Assembly (NCBI RefSeq): GCF_014656415.1
Contig: NZ_BNCJ01000010.1
Location: 62,001-126,000 of the forward strand
DNA: 64,000 nt
Direction: 5' to 3'
Origin: Seohaeicola zhoushanensis
Lineage (GTDB): Bacteria > Pseudomonadota > Alphaproteobacteria > Rhodobacterales > Rhodobacteraceae
Shown here: positions 46,108 through 55,030 of the stretch, in pieces
Position numbering within the stretch: the first letter of the stretch is position 1
Layout of the letters: every line of letters begins with the position of its first letter
Translations under genes and position numbers: made by a program
The notes under the pieces: model-generated
The model's input: the letters and a program-made list of their open reading frames with translations, nothing else
Told to the model about the DNA's origin: nothing
The model's database searches: none

Positions 46108-47499
46108 TTGTCTCATCCAATCGAACCGCAGGGCGGAAGCAACCCGTTCCTCAACGCGCCCGTCTGGCGCGTCTTCCTGTCCACCGCCGTCCCGATGGCC
46201 ATCGTCCTGTCGATGAGCGGGGTTCTGAACCTCGTCGATGGCATCTTCGTCGGCCGTTTCGTCGGCCCCGAGGCCCTCGCGGCAGTGAGCCTCGCCTTCC
46301 CGGCCGTCATGGTCATGACCGCGCTCTCCACTCTGGTGGGAGGAGGCATGGCCAGCCTGATGGCCCGCGCCCTGGGCGCAGGCGAAACCTCCCTCGCCCG
46401 ATCCACCTTTGTCCGCGCCCATGGCCTTGCCCTGGCGGTGTCGGCCGCTTTCATCGCCGGTGGCCTTGTAATCGGCCCTGCCCTGATCCGCGACCTCGCC
46501 GCCGGCAATGCCGGGGTCGAGGCGATGACGCGGAGCTACCTGCTCGTGCTGCTCATCGGCCTTCCGGTGCGGCTGGTTCTTGGACTGCACGCCGATGCGC
46601 TCCGCACCGAGGGCCGAGCCAGCCTGATCGCGGTGCTCTCGATGTTGCTCAACCTCTGCAACATGGCCGCAAACTGGCTGCTCATCGTAGTCCTGGACTT
46701 CGGGGTCACAGGCTCGGCACTGGGCACCGTCGCCAGCGAGGCCATCGGTCTTGCCCTCCTCGTTGCGATCCGCCTGCGCGGATCGCGCGAAGTGCCGATG
46801 CGGTCACTTCGCCAGTGCAATTGGTGGTCTGGCTGGCGCGAGATCCTCGTATTGGGGCTGCCCCTGTGCCTCGGCTTCATCGGCCTGGCGGTGGTCTCGA
46901 TCAGCGTGCTGGGCGCGCTGCGCTTTCTCGACGGCAGCGATACCGGCGCACTCGTTGCGGCCTATGGCGTCGTCACCCGCATCCTCGGGCTCGCCTTCCT
47001 GCCGCAGATGGCGTTTGCCCTGACCGCACAGACCATCACAGGACATAACGCCGGAGCCGGCCAGACCGACCGGGTCCGCGCCGGCCTGACCTTATCCTGC
47101 GCGGTGGCGTTCCTGTGGTGTCTCGCCGTGACGCTTGTCCTGCTGGTGGCTCGGGGACCTGTGGCCGAGATGTTCTCGACCGATCCCGCGATCATTGCCG
47201 GCGTGGGGTCGATCCTGCAGCCGATGATGGTGTTCTACCCATTTGCCGGTCCGATCCTTGTCCTGGCCCTCTATTACCAGGCGCTCGGACAACCGGGGCG
47301 AACTGCACTGCTGACGCTCTTAAAGCCCTGGCTGTTGACGCCCCTGCTGGTGCTAGGTGCCGCACACCGCTTAGGCTCCGACGGCCTATGGCTTGCCTTC
47401 CCGTTGGCCGATGGCATTCTTCTGGCATTGGGTGCCGCCCTGCTGGTGCGCGCCGGTCACACCGGAAGGCCCGCCAACATTGCGGAGGAAGCACGATGA
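46108..47499 (+). CDS. MATE family efflux transporter
   Basis: The 463-residue protein has about twelve membrane helices in two homologous halves, beginning PVWRVFLSTAVPMAIVLSMSGVLNLVDGIFVGRFVGPEALAAVSLAFP, the mark of MATE exporters, which expel cationic compounds using proton or sodium gradients. There is no ATG: TTG at 46108, seven bases after GGAGGAG, is the likely start. The next gene starts in its stop codon. Confidence 0.92.
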   Translation: MSHPIEPQGGSNPFLNAPVWRVFLSTAVPMAIVLSMSGVLNLVDGIFVGRFVGPEALAAVSLAFPAVMVMTALSTLVGGGMASLMARALGAGETSLARSTFVRAHGLALAVSAAFIAGGLVIGPALIRDLAAGNAGVEAMTRSYLLVLLIGLPVRLVLGLHADALRTEGRASLIAVLSMLLNLCNMAANWLLIVVLDFGVTGSALGTVASEAIGLALLVAIRLRGSREVPMRSLRQCNWWSGWREILVLGLPLCLGFIGLAVVSISVLGALRFLDGSDTGALVAAYGVVTRILGLAFLPQMAFALTAQTITGHNAGAGQTDRVRAGLTLSCAVAFLWCLAVTLVLLVARGPVAEMFSTDPAIIAGVGSILQPMMVFYPFAGPILVLALYYQALGQPGRTALLTLLKPWLLTPLLVLGAAHRLGSDGLWLAFPLADGILLALGAALLVRAGHTGRPANIAEEAR

Positions 47500-47924
47500 C
47501 CCTGCCAAGCCTCGACGAGGCCAAGACCCAGGCTCGCGCTCTGCGCGTGGCCCTGTCGGCGCGCGGGACCACGATCAGCCACTCCGAAGCGCTGGAAGCC
47601 ATCGCCGTGCAGCACGGCGCCAAGGACTGGAACACGCTGCAGGCCCGCATCCGCAAGGCTGCAACGCGTCCGGAGCTGACCCTCGGGGCAGCCGTGTCGG
47701 GCCGCTACCTGGGCCAGCCCTTCACCGGGCGGCTCGTCGCGCTGTCAGGCCCGCCCGAGATGCGCCAGGTCACGATCCGGCTCGACAAGCCGGTCGATAC
47801 CGTGCGGTTCGAGAGTTTCTCGAACCTGCGCCACCAGATCCGTGGGGCCATCGACGCAACGGGCCAGTCGGTCCGGCGCACCTCCGATGGCGTGCCGCAT
47901 CTGATCGTCGACCTGCCTTCCTAG
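47496..47924 (+). CDS. Small glyoxalase-superfamily protein
   Basis: The 142-residue protein has an N-terminal helical region, AKTQARALRVALSARGTTISHSEALEAIAVQHGAKDWNTLQARI, found in proteins annotated as glyoxalase superfamily (Glyoxalase_8-type), then a short beta-rich part. Metal-binding residues for a glyoxalase reaction are not evident, so catalytic function is doubtful. It is coupled to the MATE gene (ATGA) and converges on the ATPase gene with nine bases between them. Confidence 0.7.
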   Translation: MTLPSLDEAKTQARALRVALSARGTTISHSEALEAIAVQHGAKDWNTLQARIRKAATRPELTLGAAVSGRYLGQPFTGRLVALSGPPEMRQVTIRLDKPVDTVRFESFSNLRHQIRGAIDATGQSVRRTSDGVPHLIVDLPS

Positions 47925-47933
47925 AGCATGGCG

Positions 47934-49007
47934 TCAAGCCACGTCTTCGAGTTCGGCCAGGTCCGGCAGCGGCGCAGGGTCGAAGATATGGACATGCTCG
48001 GGCGCCACCTGGAGATGGATCACGGTCTCAGGCGGCGCCGAGAACCGGCCCCGGACCAGCACCCGAATTGTCTGCCCGGCAATCCTTGCGGTGATCTGGG
48101 TCTCTGACCCGGTCGGCTCGACCACCGAGACCACCGCCGGCCAGCCGGTCTCGGCCACCGCGAAATGCTCAGGCCGGACGCCTACCGTCACCTCGCTGCG
48201 CCGCTTCGGATCGCCGACCGGCAGCCGAAGCCGCGTGCCATCGGCCATCAGGAGTATATCCCCCTCGGCCAGGCGTCCGCTCAGGAAGTTCATCGGCGGC
48301 GAGCCGATGAAGGCCGCGACGAACAGGCTCGCCGGACGGTCGTAGAGCTCCAGCGGCGGTCCCATCTGCTCGATCACCCCGCCGTTCATCACCACCACGC
48401 GGTCGGCCAGGGTCATCGCCTCGATCTGGTCGTGGGTAACGTAGATCGTCGTGGTGTTCAGCCGCTGGTGCAGTTCCTTGATCTCCGAGCGCATCTGCAC
48501 CCGCAGCTTGGCATCGAGGTTCGAGAGCGGCTCGTCGAACAGGAAGACATTCGGATCGCGCACGATGGCCCGGCCCATGGCGACCCGCTGCCGCTGCCCG
48601 CCCGACAACTGACGCGGCTTGCGGTCGAGCAGCGCCTCCAGCCCCAGGATCCGAGCCGCAGCGCTCACCCGTTCGGCAATCTCGGGCTTGGGCACCCGGC
48701 GCTGGCGCAGGGCAAAGCCCATGTTGTCGCGCACGTTCATATGTGGGTAGAGCGCGTAGTTCTGGAACACCATGGCGATATCGCGGTCCTTCGGCGCCAC
48801 GTTGTTTACCACGCGGTCGGCGATCAGGATGTCACCCCCGGTGATATCCTCCAGCCCCGCGATCATCCGCAGCAAGGTCGACTTGCCGCAGCCCGATGGC
48901 CCGACCAGCGCGACGAATTCGCCGTCCTCGATGTCGATCGAGATGCCGTGCAGCACCTCGACGGCCCCGTAGGCCTTCCGCGCGTTCCTGATCTGAACCG
49001 TTCCCAT
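47934..49007 (-). CDS. Sugar-type ABC transporter ATP-binding protein, MalK/UgpC family
   Basis: The 357-residue ATPase has Walker [10 protein letters not shown] (36-44), signature [36 protein letters not shown] and the C-terminal TOBE-type regulatory domain with GVRPEHF. GGGGAGAG precedes the ATG at 49007. It is the last gene of the operon that starts at 56383 and energises the two permeases. Confidence 0.93.
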   Translation of the reverse strand: MGTVQIRNARKAYGAVEVLHGISIDIEDGEFVALVGPSGCGKSTLLRMIAGLEDITGGDILIADRVVNNVAPKDRDIAMVFQNYALYPHMNVRDNMGFALRQRRVPKPEIAERVSAAARILGLEALLDRKPRQLSGGQRQRVAMGRAIVRDPNVFLFDEPLSNLDAKLRVQMRSEIKELHQRLNTTTIYVTHDQIEAMTLADRVVVMNGGVIEQMGPPLELYDRPASLFVAAFIGSPPMNFLSGRLAEGDILLMADGTRLRLPVGDPKRRSEVTVGVRPEHFAVAETGWPAVVSVVEPTGSETQITARIAGQTIRVLVRGRFSAPPETVIHLQVAPEHVHIFDPAPLPDLAELEDVA

Positions 49008-49055
49008 GCTCTCTCCCCTAAGTCTTTTCGACACTGGCCCCCACGGACCTACCTT

Positions 49056-49736
49056 TCAGCCGTTCCCGCCCGCCTGCGCTGCCTTCTCGTTCAGCAGCTT
49101 GATCAGGAACTCGCCTGTATTCTTCTCGTGCTGCTCGGCAAGCACCGCAGCCGCGCCGAAATCACCGGCACGGATCATGTCGCGGATGCTCTTGTGCTCC
49201 TGCAGCGCCTTTTCCAGGCGGTCGTGCTGGGGCACCAGCCCGTAGCGTTGCGCCGACATCAGCCCGTGCATGTTGTCCAGCAGCCGCCGGCACCAGCGCG
49301 AGCGCGGCGTGTCGCACAGCAGGTCGTGGAATTCATAGTTCAATTCTGCCACCTGGACATAGTCCTGCGCGTCCAGCGCCCGGCGATAGGCCTCGATATT
49401 GCGGTCGATCAGTGCCTTGCGCTCGGCGTCGAAAAAGGCCGCGCCGAGCTCGATGCCCAGCCCGCAGATCTGCCCTCGCAGCGCGCTGATCTCGGAAATC
49501 TGGTCCAGCTCCAGCCCCTTTACCACCGCGCCGACGTGGTTCTGGATATCGAGCCAGCCCTCGGAGGCCATCCAGCGCAGCGCCTCGCGGATCGGTGTTT
49601 CACTGATCCCCAGCGCCTGCGACATTTCGTTGGTGGTGATCCGGTCCCCCGGTCCGATCTTGCCCGCCAGGATCATCGAGCGGATATGGCGCCGAGCCAT
49701 CTCGGTCTTGGTATTGAACTGGTTTGTAGCGGTCAT
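49056..49736 (-). CDS. GntR family regulator, FadR/FCD type
   Basis: The 226-residue regulator has a winged helix (ARRHIRSMILAGKIGPGDRITTNEMSQALGISETPIREALRWMASEGWLDIQ) and an all-helical FCD domain with the metal-type histidines in NYEFHDLLCDTP and later EQHEKNTGE. It lies inside the sugar-acid operon between the permease and ATPase genes, so it likely autoregulates the operon in response to the imported acid. Confidence 0.9.
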   Translation of the reverse strand: MTATNQFNTKTEMARRHIRSMILAGKIGPGDRITTNEMSQALGISETPIREALRWMASEGWLDIQNHVGAVVKGLELDQISEISALRGQICGLGIELGAAFFDAERKALIDRNIEAYRRALDAQDYVQVAELNYEFHDLLCDTPRSRWCRRLLDNMHGLMSAQRYGLVPQHDRLEKALQEHKSIRDMIRAGDFGAAAVLAEQHEKNTGEFLIKLLNEKAAQAGGNG

Positions 49737-49775
49737 CGCTCCACTCCCCTTCCCATGTTGCGCAATCGGCGCGGT

Positions 49776-50630
49776 CTAGCCCTTGGTTGCGCCGTCGGCG
49801 AGCCCCTTGATAAGCCATTTCTGGACCAGCAGCGCGAAGATCACGACCGGAACCACCGTTATCGTACCCACCGCCGTCAGCGCGGCCCAGTTGGCCCCGT
49901 TGATCGTATCCCCGGCGATCCCGGCAATGGCCACCGGCATCGTCGTCGCGTGGCGGTTGGTCAGCACCAGCGCAAAGAGCAACTCCTCCCAGGCCAGGAT
50001 CATCGAGAAGATCATTGTCGAGATCAGGCCCGGCAGCGAGATCGGCACGATGATCTTGAAGAAGGCGCCATAGCGCGAACAGCCGTCGATCATCGCCGAC
50101 TCTTCCAGCTCGCGCGGGAGCGAGACGAAGAAGCTACGCATCAGCCACATGACATAGGGCACTAGGAAGGTGCTGTAGGCCAGAATCAGCGTGATGTGCT
50201 TGTCGGTCAGCCCCAGCTTGCGCGCCACCAGGAACATCGGCACCGCCAGCGCAATCGGCGGCACCCCCCGCGACAGCAGGATCAGCAGCCCGAAAGTGGC
50301 CGCGCCCTTGATCCGGACCCGCGCCAGCGCATAGCCCGCCATCGCCCCGACCAGCAGCGAGAAGACACCCGAACCAAAGGCCACGATGATCGTGTTCGCC
50401 AGCCGTTTGTTGATATCGGCTCGGGTCATGTATTCGACGTAGGTTTCCAGCGTCGGCGAGAACAGGAACTTGGGCGGGTTGGTAAAGATATCGACCTGGT
50501 GCTTGAACGAGGTCAGCACCATCCAGAAGACCGGAAAGAGGAAGATCACGCTGACCGCGATTCCCGCCGCGATCCGCACCCGGTTGCCGGCAACGCCCTG
50601 CCGTGCGGGGGTTCTGCTCATGAACGCCAT
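49776..50630 (-). CDS. Sugar-type ABC transporter permease, MalG family
   Basis: A 284-residue permease with about six helices and the EAA loop FVSLPRELEESAMIDGCSRYGAFFKIIVPISLPGLIS, characteristic of carbohydrate importers. It starts one base after the MalF-type stop. Confidence 0.92.
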   Translation of the reverse strand: MAFMSRTPARQGVAGNRVRIAAGIAVSVIFLFPVFWMVLTSFKHQVDIFTNPPKFLFSPTLETYVEYMTRADINKRLANTIIVAFGSGVFSLLVGAMAGYALARVRIKGAATFGLLILLSRGVPPIALAVPMFLVARKLGLTDKHITLILAYSTFLVPYVMWLMRSFFVSLPRELEESAMIDGCSRYGAFFKIIVPISLPGLISTMIFSMILAWEELLFALVLTNRHATTMPVAIAGIAGDTINGANWAALTAVGTITVVPVVIFALLVQKWLIKGLADGATKG

Positions 50631-50631
50631 C

Positions 50632-51558
50632 CTAGAACCACTCCTCGAGCTTGCGGCTGCCGCGCAGGAAGATCCCGGTCAGCACCATGGTCAGAACCAG
50701 CACGATCACCGCCATCGCCGCCGCTTCGGCAAAACGCAGTGAACGGAAGGCCTCTTCGTAGATGAACAGGTTGACCACCCCGGTCGCCTTGCCGGGACCG
50801 CCATAGGTGGCCGCCAGCACGATATCGAACATCTTCACCGCGCCCAGCCAGCGGATCACGAAGGTGGCCGCGATCACCGGGACCAGCAGCGGCACCGCGA
50901 CAGACCAGAGCGTCGACCACCAGTTGCAGCCGTCGATCTTGGCCGCCTCGAAGACGTCCTTGGGCAGCGCCAGCATGGCGGCGGTAGCGATCAGCACGAT
51001 GAAGGGCGTCCAGCGCCAGGTGTCGATGATGATCACCGCCGCCATGGCCAGGTTCGCATCGCCGAACCAGTCGAGCGGCCCCAGACCGATCAGCCCCAGC
51101 CAATAGTTCAGGATCCCCCAGAGCGGGTCGAGGATCATCCGCCACATGCCCCCGGCGACTACCGGCGCGACCACCATGGGAATGATGAACAACGCCCGAA
51201 GCAGCCCCCGCCCGGCCCAGGGCGCATTGATGAGATAGGCAATGAAGAATCCCAAGGCGACCTGGATCGGCAACGCGAAGACCAGGTAAATCAGCGTCAC
51301 CTTCATCGAGTCCCAGAAGCGATAATCGGCGATCACTTCGCGGTAGTTCTCGAGCCCAACCCATTCGCCAGCCCCGAAGGAGGTGATCTCGAAACGCGAG
51401 AAGCTGATGTCGAGCGTATAGAAGATCGGATAGGCGAGCAGCGCGACCATCAGAATGATCGCCGGCAGCATGAAGGACCAGCGCACCAGCAGGTCGCGGG
51501 TCAGAGGATTACGGCGCGTTTTCGCACTCCCAGGACTGGCTGCCAGAACATCACTCAT
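50632..51558 (-). CDS. Sugar-type ABC transporter permease, MalF family
   Basis: A 308-residue permease with about six helices and the EAA loop ALPKDVFEAAKIDGCNWWSTLWSVAVPLLVPV. Its ATG overlaps the stop of the small dehydrogenase subunit (ATGA), which ties importer and enzyme genes into one transcript. Confidence 0.92.
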   Translation of the reverse strand: MSDVLAASPGSAKTRRNPLTRDLLVRWSFMLPAIILMVALLAYPIFYTLDISFSRFEITSFGAGEWVGLENYREVIADYRFWDSMKVTLIYLVFALPIQVALGFFIAYLINAPWAGRGLLRALFIIPMVVAPVVAGGMWRMILDPLWGILNYWLGLIGLGPLDWFGDANLAMAAVIIIDTWRWTPFIVLIATAAMLALPKDVFEAAKIDGCNWWSTLWSVAVPLLVPVIAATFVIRWLGAVKMFDIVLAATYGGPGKATGVVNLFIYEEAFRSLRFAEAAAMAVIVLVLTMVLTGIFLRGSRKLEEWF

Positions 51559-52034
51559 ACCTCATCTCCTTTCGTGTCGACAGCCCGCCAGATCGGCCCG
51601 CGCGCGCGCACTGGATCGAGCAAGGCAAGGTCACCCTGCTCCACTTCGTAGCCCTTCGGGAAAGGCGGCCTGGGCTCCAGGTCGAGGGCGAGCATCACCC
51701 GGTCATCGGCGTAGTAGCTCCGCGCCACCACCATCTCCAGCAGTCCCGCCAACTCGCGATTGCCGGTGCGGAAAGCCTCCAGGAGATCGCGCACCTCATC
51801 TCTCGGCAGTGCGCCGAACCCTCCACCAGCCATGTCTAGGATGCGCGCCAATGCGGTCCGCACGCCTGTCGCATCCCGGTCGAGCGACGCAACGATATCC
51901 GCCAGGATCGCTGGATCGTCCGCTCCCGGCATCCCGTGCTCGACGCTGGCGGGGATCATGTATCCAGCCACCATAGCGAGAACGCCCCGCTCCTCGGCGG
52001 TCAGTTCGATGGAAGGCCTTATCATACGTTCCAT
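51555..52034 (-). CDS. Gluconate 2-dehydrogenase subunit 3-like protein, no Tat signal
   Basis: The 159-residue protein matches the small subunit family of membrane-associated gluconate and glucose dehydrogenases (LTAEERGVLAMVAGYMIPASVEHGMPGADDPAIL and later MVVARSYYADDRVMLALDLEPRPPFPKGYEVEQGD). In the well-studied complexes this subunit carries a twin-arginine signal and carries the large subunit out. Here the N-terminus is MERMIRPSIELTAEE, with no signal. It starts eight bases after the GMC stop. Confidence 0.82.
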   Translation of the reverse strand: MERMIRPSIELTAEERGVLAMVAGYMIPASVEHGMPGADDPAILADIVASLDRDATGVRTALARILDMAGGGFGALPRDEVRDLLEAFRTGNRELAGLLEMVVARSYYADDRVMLALDLEPRPPFPKGYEVEQGDLALLDPVRARGPIWRAVDTKGDEV

Positions 52035-52041
52035 TCCCGCC

Positions 52042-53661
52042 TCAGTCGAACAGATCATAGATGCGGGCCTTGATCCGGTCCCCGATGTAAAGCGCCAGCG
52101 CCTGGATCGTCGAGGTCGGGTTGACCCCGCCCGAAGTAACGAAAAGGCTACCGTCGACGATGAACAGGTTGCGCACGTCATGCGCGCGGCCCCATTCGTT
52201 GACCACCGACCGCTCGGGGTCGCGGCCCATCCGCGCGGTGCCCATGAGGTGCCAGCCGGCATACGGCAGCAGCGTCTTTGACGTGATGTCCCGCGCCCCC
52301 GCCTCGGCCAGGATCTCGCGCCCGCGCGCAACAGAATGTTCCAGCATCTTCCGTGAGTTGTCGGACAAAGTGTAAGTGATCTTGGGCGCCGGGATGCCGT
52401 CACCGTCCCGCAGGCTCTCGTCGAGCGTCACCCGGTTGTGCTCTTCCGGCAGATCCTCACAGATCGAGACCATCCCGGCGCTATGCCCGAACAGCCGCCG
52501 CATCGCCGCATGATGGTCGGCACCCCAGGGGATCAGCCCATCGGCCATGCCGTTGATCGCCGTCCGCACGGGCCCCATCCCACGCGAGAACTGATAGGCA
52601 TAACCCCGCAGGAAACCGCGCGCGGCGTCGGTCTCGTAGAACTCCATGCTCCAGGTGCAGATGGGCGAACCGCGCAGGCTGTCCATCGGCTGGTCGAAAT
52701 GGCCCCGGATCTGGGCATAGGGGTGCAGCATCAGGTTCCGCCCCACCAGCCCGCTGGAATTCGCCAAGCCGTCAGGGAACCGTCCCGAGGCCGAGTTCAG
52801 CAGCAGCCGAGGCGTTCCGACCCCATTGCAGGCGACCACCACGATCTCTGCCGTCTGGAAGATCTCGCGCCCTTCGCGGTCATAGTAGACCGCGCCGCTT
52901 GCCATGCCCTCGGCATTCGTCTCGATCCGCGCCACCCGGCAGCCGGTGCGCACCTCGACCCGCGAGCGGATTGCCTCCTGCCAATAGGTGATATCGGTGC
53001 TTGCCTTGGCCCCCTGCGCGCAGCCCGAGCCACACTGGCCCAGGTTGATGCAGGGCGCGCGGCCATCGTATTCCTGCGTGGCGATGGCCGCGTCCGAGGG
53101 CCACCAATGCCACCCCAGGCGGTTCATCGCGGTGCCCAGCACCTCGCCCGTCCGGCCCATCGGTATCGGCGGCATGACCGCGGGCTTTTCCGGATAGGCC
53201 GGATCGCCGGCCAGGCTCGCCACGCCCATCTTGCGGTCGTTCAGGTCGTAGAACGGCGCAAGCGTGTCATAGTCGATCGGCCAGTCTTCGGCCACGCCAT
53301 CCAGGCTGCGCACCCGGAAATCCGAGGGATGCAACCGAGGGAAATGCGCGGCATAGAAAACCGTGCCGCCACCGACGCCGTTGTAATTCGCCACCTTGAT
53401 CGGCGAGTCGTCGTCGTTGATCGGATAGTCGGCCGGCAGCCCGCGCCGGTTCGGGCTGATCGCGTAGTCTTCGTAGGTGCGCCCCTCCCAGTCCCGGCGG
53501 TTGGCCGGAAAGGCCGAAGGCACCGGCCAATCGCCCTGCTCCAGGCAGACAATGCGCATCCGCGTTTCGGCCAGGCTCCAGGCCAGCGCGGCGCCGGACG
53601 CTCCGGCGCCGATGATGAGCACATCCACCGGCTCGGGATTATGAGCTGCCTTCGACTGCAT
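52042..53661 (-). CDS. GMC oxidoreductase, gluconate/glucose dehydrogenase-like large subunit
   Basis: The 539-residue flavoenzyme starts with an FAD motif (VDVLIIGAGASGAALAW, residues 12-28), has C204, C210 and C214 in the CINLGQCGSGCAQGAK stretch, which is where the related FAD-dependent glucose dehydrogenases bind an iron-sulfur cluster, and ends with the catalytic WHLMGTARMG and GVNPTSTIQA. It would oxidise a sugar or sugar acid. No signal peptide is visible and no cytochrome subunit lies nearby. ATG at 53661 and GTG at 53676 are both possible. Confidence 0.87.
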   Translation of the reverse strand: MQSKAAHNPEPVDVLIIGAGASGAALAWSLAETRMRIVCLEQGDWPVPSAFPANRRDWEGRTYEDYAISPNRRGLPADYPINDDDSPIKVANYNGVGGGTVFYAAHFPRLHPSDFRVRSLDGVAEDWPIDYDTLAPFYDLNDRKMGVASLAGDPAYPEKPAVMPPIPMGRTGEVLGTAMNRLGWHWWPSDAAIATQEYDGRAPCINLGQCGSGCAQGAKASTDITYWQEAIRSRVEVRTGCRVARIETNAEGMASGAVYYDREGREIFQTAEIVVVACNGVGTPRLLLNSASGRFPDGLANSSGLVGRNLMLHPYAQIRGHFDQPMDSLRGSPICTWSMEFYETDAARGFLRGYAYQFSRGMGPVRTAINGMADGLIPWGADHHAAMRRLFGHSAGMVSICEDLPEEHNRVTLDESLRDGDGIPAPKITYTLSDNSRKMLEHSVARGREILAEAGARDITSKTLLPYAGWHLMGTARMGRDPERSVVNEWGRAHDVRNLFIVDGSLFVTSGGVNPTSTIQALALYIGDRIKARIYDLFD

Positions 53662-53682
53662 GTCCGGCCCCGGCACCCGCCC

Positions 53683-54909
53683 TCAGATCGCCAGCCGCGG
53701 GATCGGCGTGCGCTTGGGCATGTCGATCATCGGCGACGGCGGGTATTTGGCAAGTGCCGCCTCGACCGGCTCGGTGCCCCAGCCGGGACGGTCCGGGACG
53801 ATCAGGTAGCCGTCCTTGATCTCGGGTTCATGGGTGAAGATCTCGCCATCCCAGGCGATCCGGTCGATATCGGTTTCCATGATCCGCAAGTTCGGCACCA
53901 CGGCGCTGAAATGCGCGTTCATCATGGTGCAGAGATGCCCGTAGAAGTTGTGGCTCGCGACGTTGATCTCATGCGCCTCGGCCGCCGCCGCGATCTTGAG
54001 CGACTGCCAGACCCCGTTCCAGGGCGTGTCGATAATCGCCACGTCAATCGCCTGCTCGCGGAAGAACGGCAGGAACTGCTGCAAGCCGATCAGCGTCTCG
54101 CAGGAGGAGATCGGATGCCGGCTCTTTGAACGGATATAGGCCAGAGCGCGCGGATCCAGCGTGTCGATCTCGACCCAGAACAGGTCCAGGTCCTCGATCT
54201 CCCTGAGGAATGACAAATAACCCTCTGTCTTTCCGTTGAAATTCAGATCAAGCAGGATATCGATATCCGGCCCGGCCTCTTCCCGCATGATCTGCAGGTG
54301 TTTGCGCAGGTCCTTGCGGGTGCGCCGTTCCACGTTGCGGCCCGGTTCGTGCGGACGGCTGAACCCAGGCGACCAGCCCTCGATCCGCCCGGCCTCATCA
54401 TAGTGGAAGATATTGGTCTTGAGCGCACTGAACCCCTTCTCGCGCACCTCGCGCGCGATCTGGCGAACGCCGCTTTCGTCGCGGATGCCGGGCGGGAAAT
54501 GCTCGGTCCGCGTGCGGTAGGATACGCAGTGCGACCAGTAAACGCGGATCTTGTCGCGCATCTTGCCACCCAGCAAAACGTGGCAGGGCACGTCCAGCGC
54601 CTTGGCCTTGACGTCCAGCAACGCGTTCTCGATGGCCCCGATGGCCTGGCCGACCACACCGCCAGATCCCGGACGCGTCACGTTGCGCAGGTCTTCGCGG
54701 ATATGCTCGTGGAAATGCGCGCTCTGCCCGATCAGCCGGTGCGAGAGTTCGCGGATGATGTGGCCAACACCCGGAGAGCCGAAATTCTCGTCGAACTCGC
54801 TCCAGCCGACGATCCCGTCCTCGGTCACGATCTTCAGGAAATAGTAGTTCCGCCAGGAGTTGCTGCACGACAAGGTGCTGACTTCGCTGACAATGGCTTT
54901 GGAAGGCAT
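53683..54909 (-). CDS. Enolase-superfamily acid-sugar dehydratase-like enzyme
   Basis: The 408-residue enzyme has a capping domain and TIM barrel with K164-T-N166, metal ligands D221, E247 and E271, and the Asp294/His320 pair (IDVAIIDTP and ASHNFYGHL). These match mandelate-racemase-type dehydratases of acid sugars. Its sequence is only distantly like the enzyme at 26518, so it is not a recent copy. GAGGGAC precedes the ATG at 54909. It follows the binding-protein gene after two hairpins. Confidence 0.86.
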   Translation of the reverse strand: MPSKAIVSEVSTLSCSNSWRNYYFLKIVTEDGIVGWSEFDENFGSPGVGHIIRELSHRLIGQSAHFHEHIREDLRNVTRPGSGGVVGQAIGAIENALLDVKAKALDVPCHVLLGGKMRDKIRVYWSHCVSYRTRTEHFPPGIRDESGVRQIAREVREKGFSALKTNIFHYDEAGRIEGWSPGFSRPHEPGRNVERRTRKDLRKHLQIMREEAGPDIDILLDLNFNGKTEGYLSFLREIEDLDLFWVEIDTLDPRALAYIRSKSRHPISSCETLIGLQQFLPFFREQAIDVAIIDTPWNGVWQSLKIAAAAEAHEINVASHNFYGHLCTMMNAHFSAVVPNLRIMETDIDRIAWDGEIFTHEPEIKDGYLIVPDRPGWGTEPVEAALAKYPPSPMIDMPKRTPIPRLAI

Positions 54910-54965
54910 CGTGTCCCTCGACAGGTTGCGCGCGCCCGTGGATGTCGCGCCTTGTGGTGAATGCA

Positions 54966-55017
54966 GACCGCTTTGGCGGTCAAAGGGCGGATACGGGCGG
55001 CGCCTGTGGCACCGCCC
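54966..55017 (-). promoter_or_regulatory. Two stem-loops after the sugar-type binding-protein gene
   Basis: GGGCGG/CCGCCC (54995-55017, with an inner GCC/GGC) and GACCGC/GCGGTC (54966-54981, loop TTTG) lie 14 to 65 bases past the binding-protein stop. There is no T-tract. Confidence 0.6.
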
Positions 55018-55030
55018 GCCGGTCTTCAAA

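Noticed and set aside
48165-50165. Plus-strand open frame of 666 codons
   Set aside because: It is fully antisense to the ABC ATPase, GntR and permease genes, is rich in Arg, His, Gln and Asp as antisense shadows are here, and has no domain.
52438-54129. Plus-strand open frame of 563 codons
   Set aside because: Antisense shadow of the GMC and enolase-superfamily genes, with shadow-type composition.
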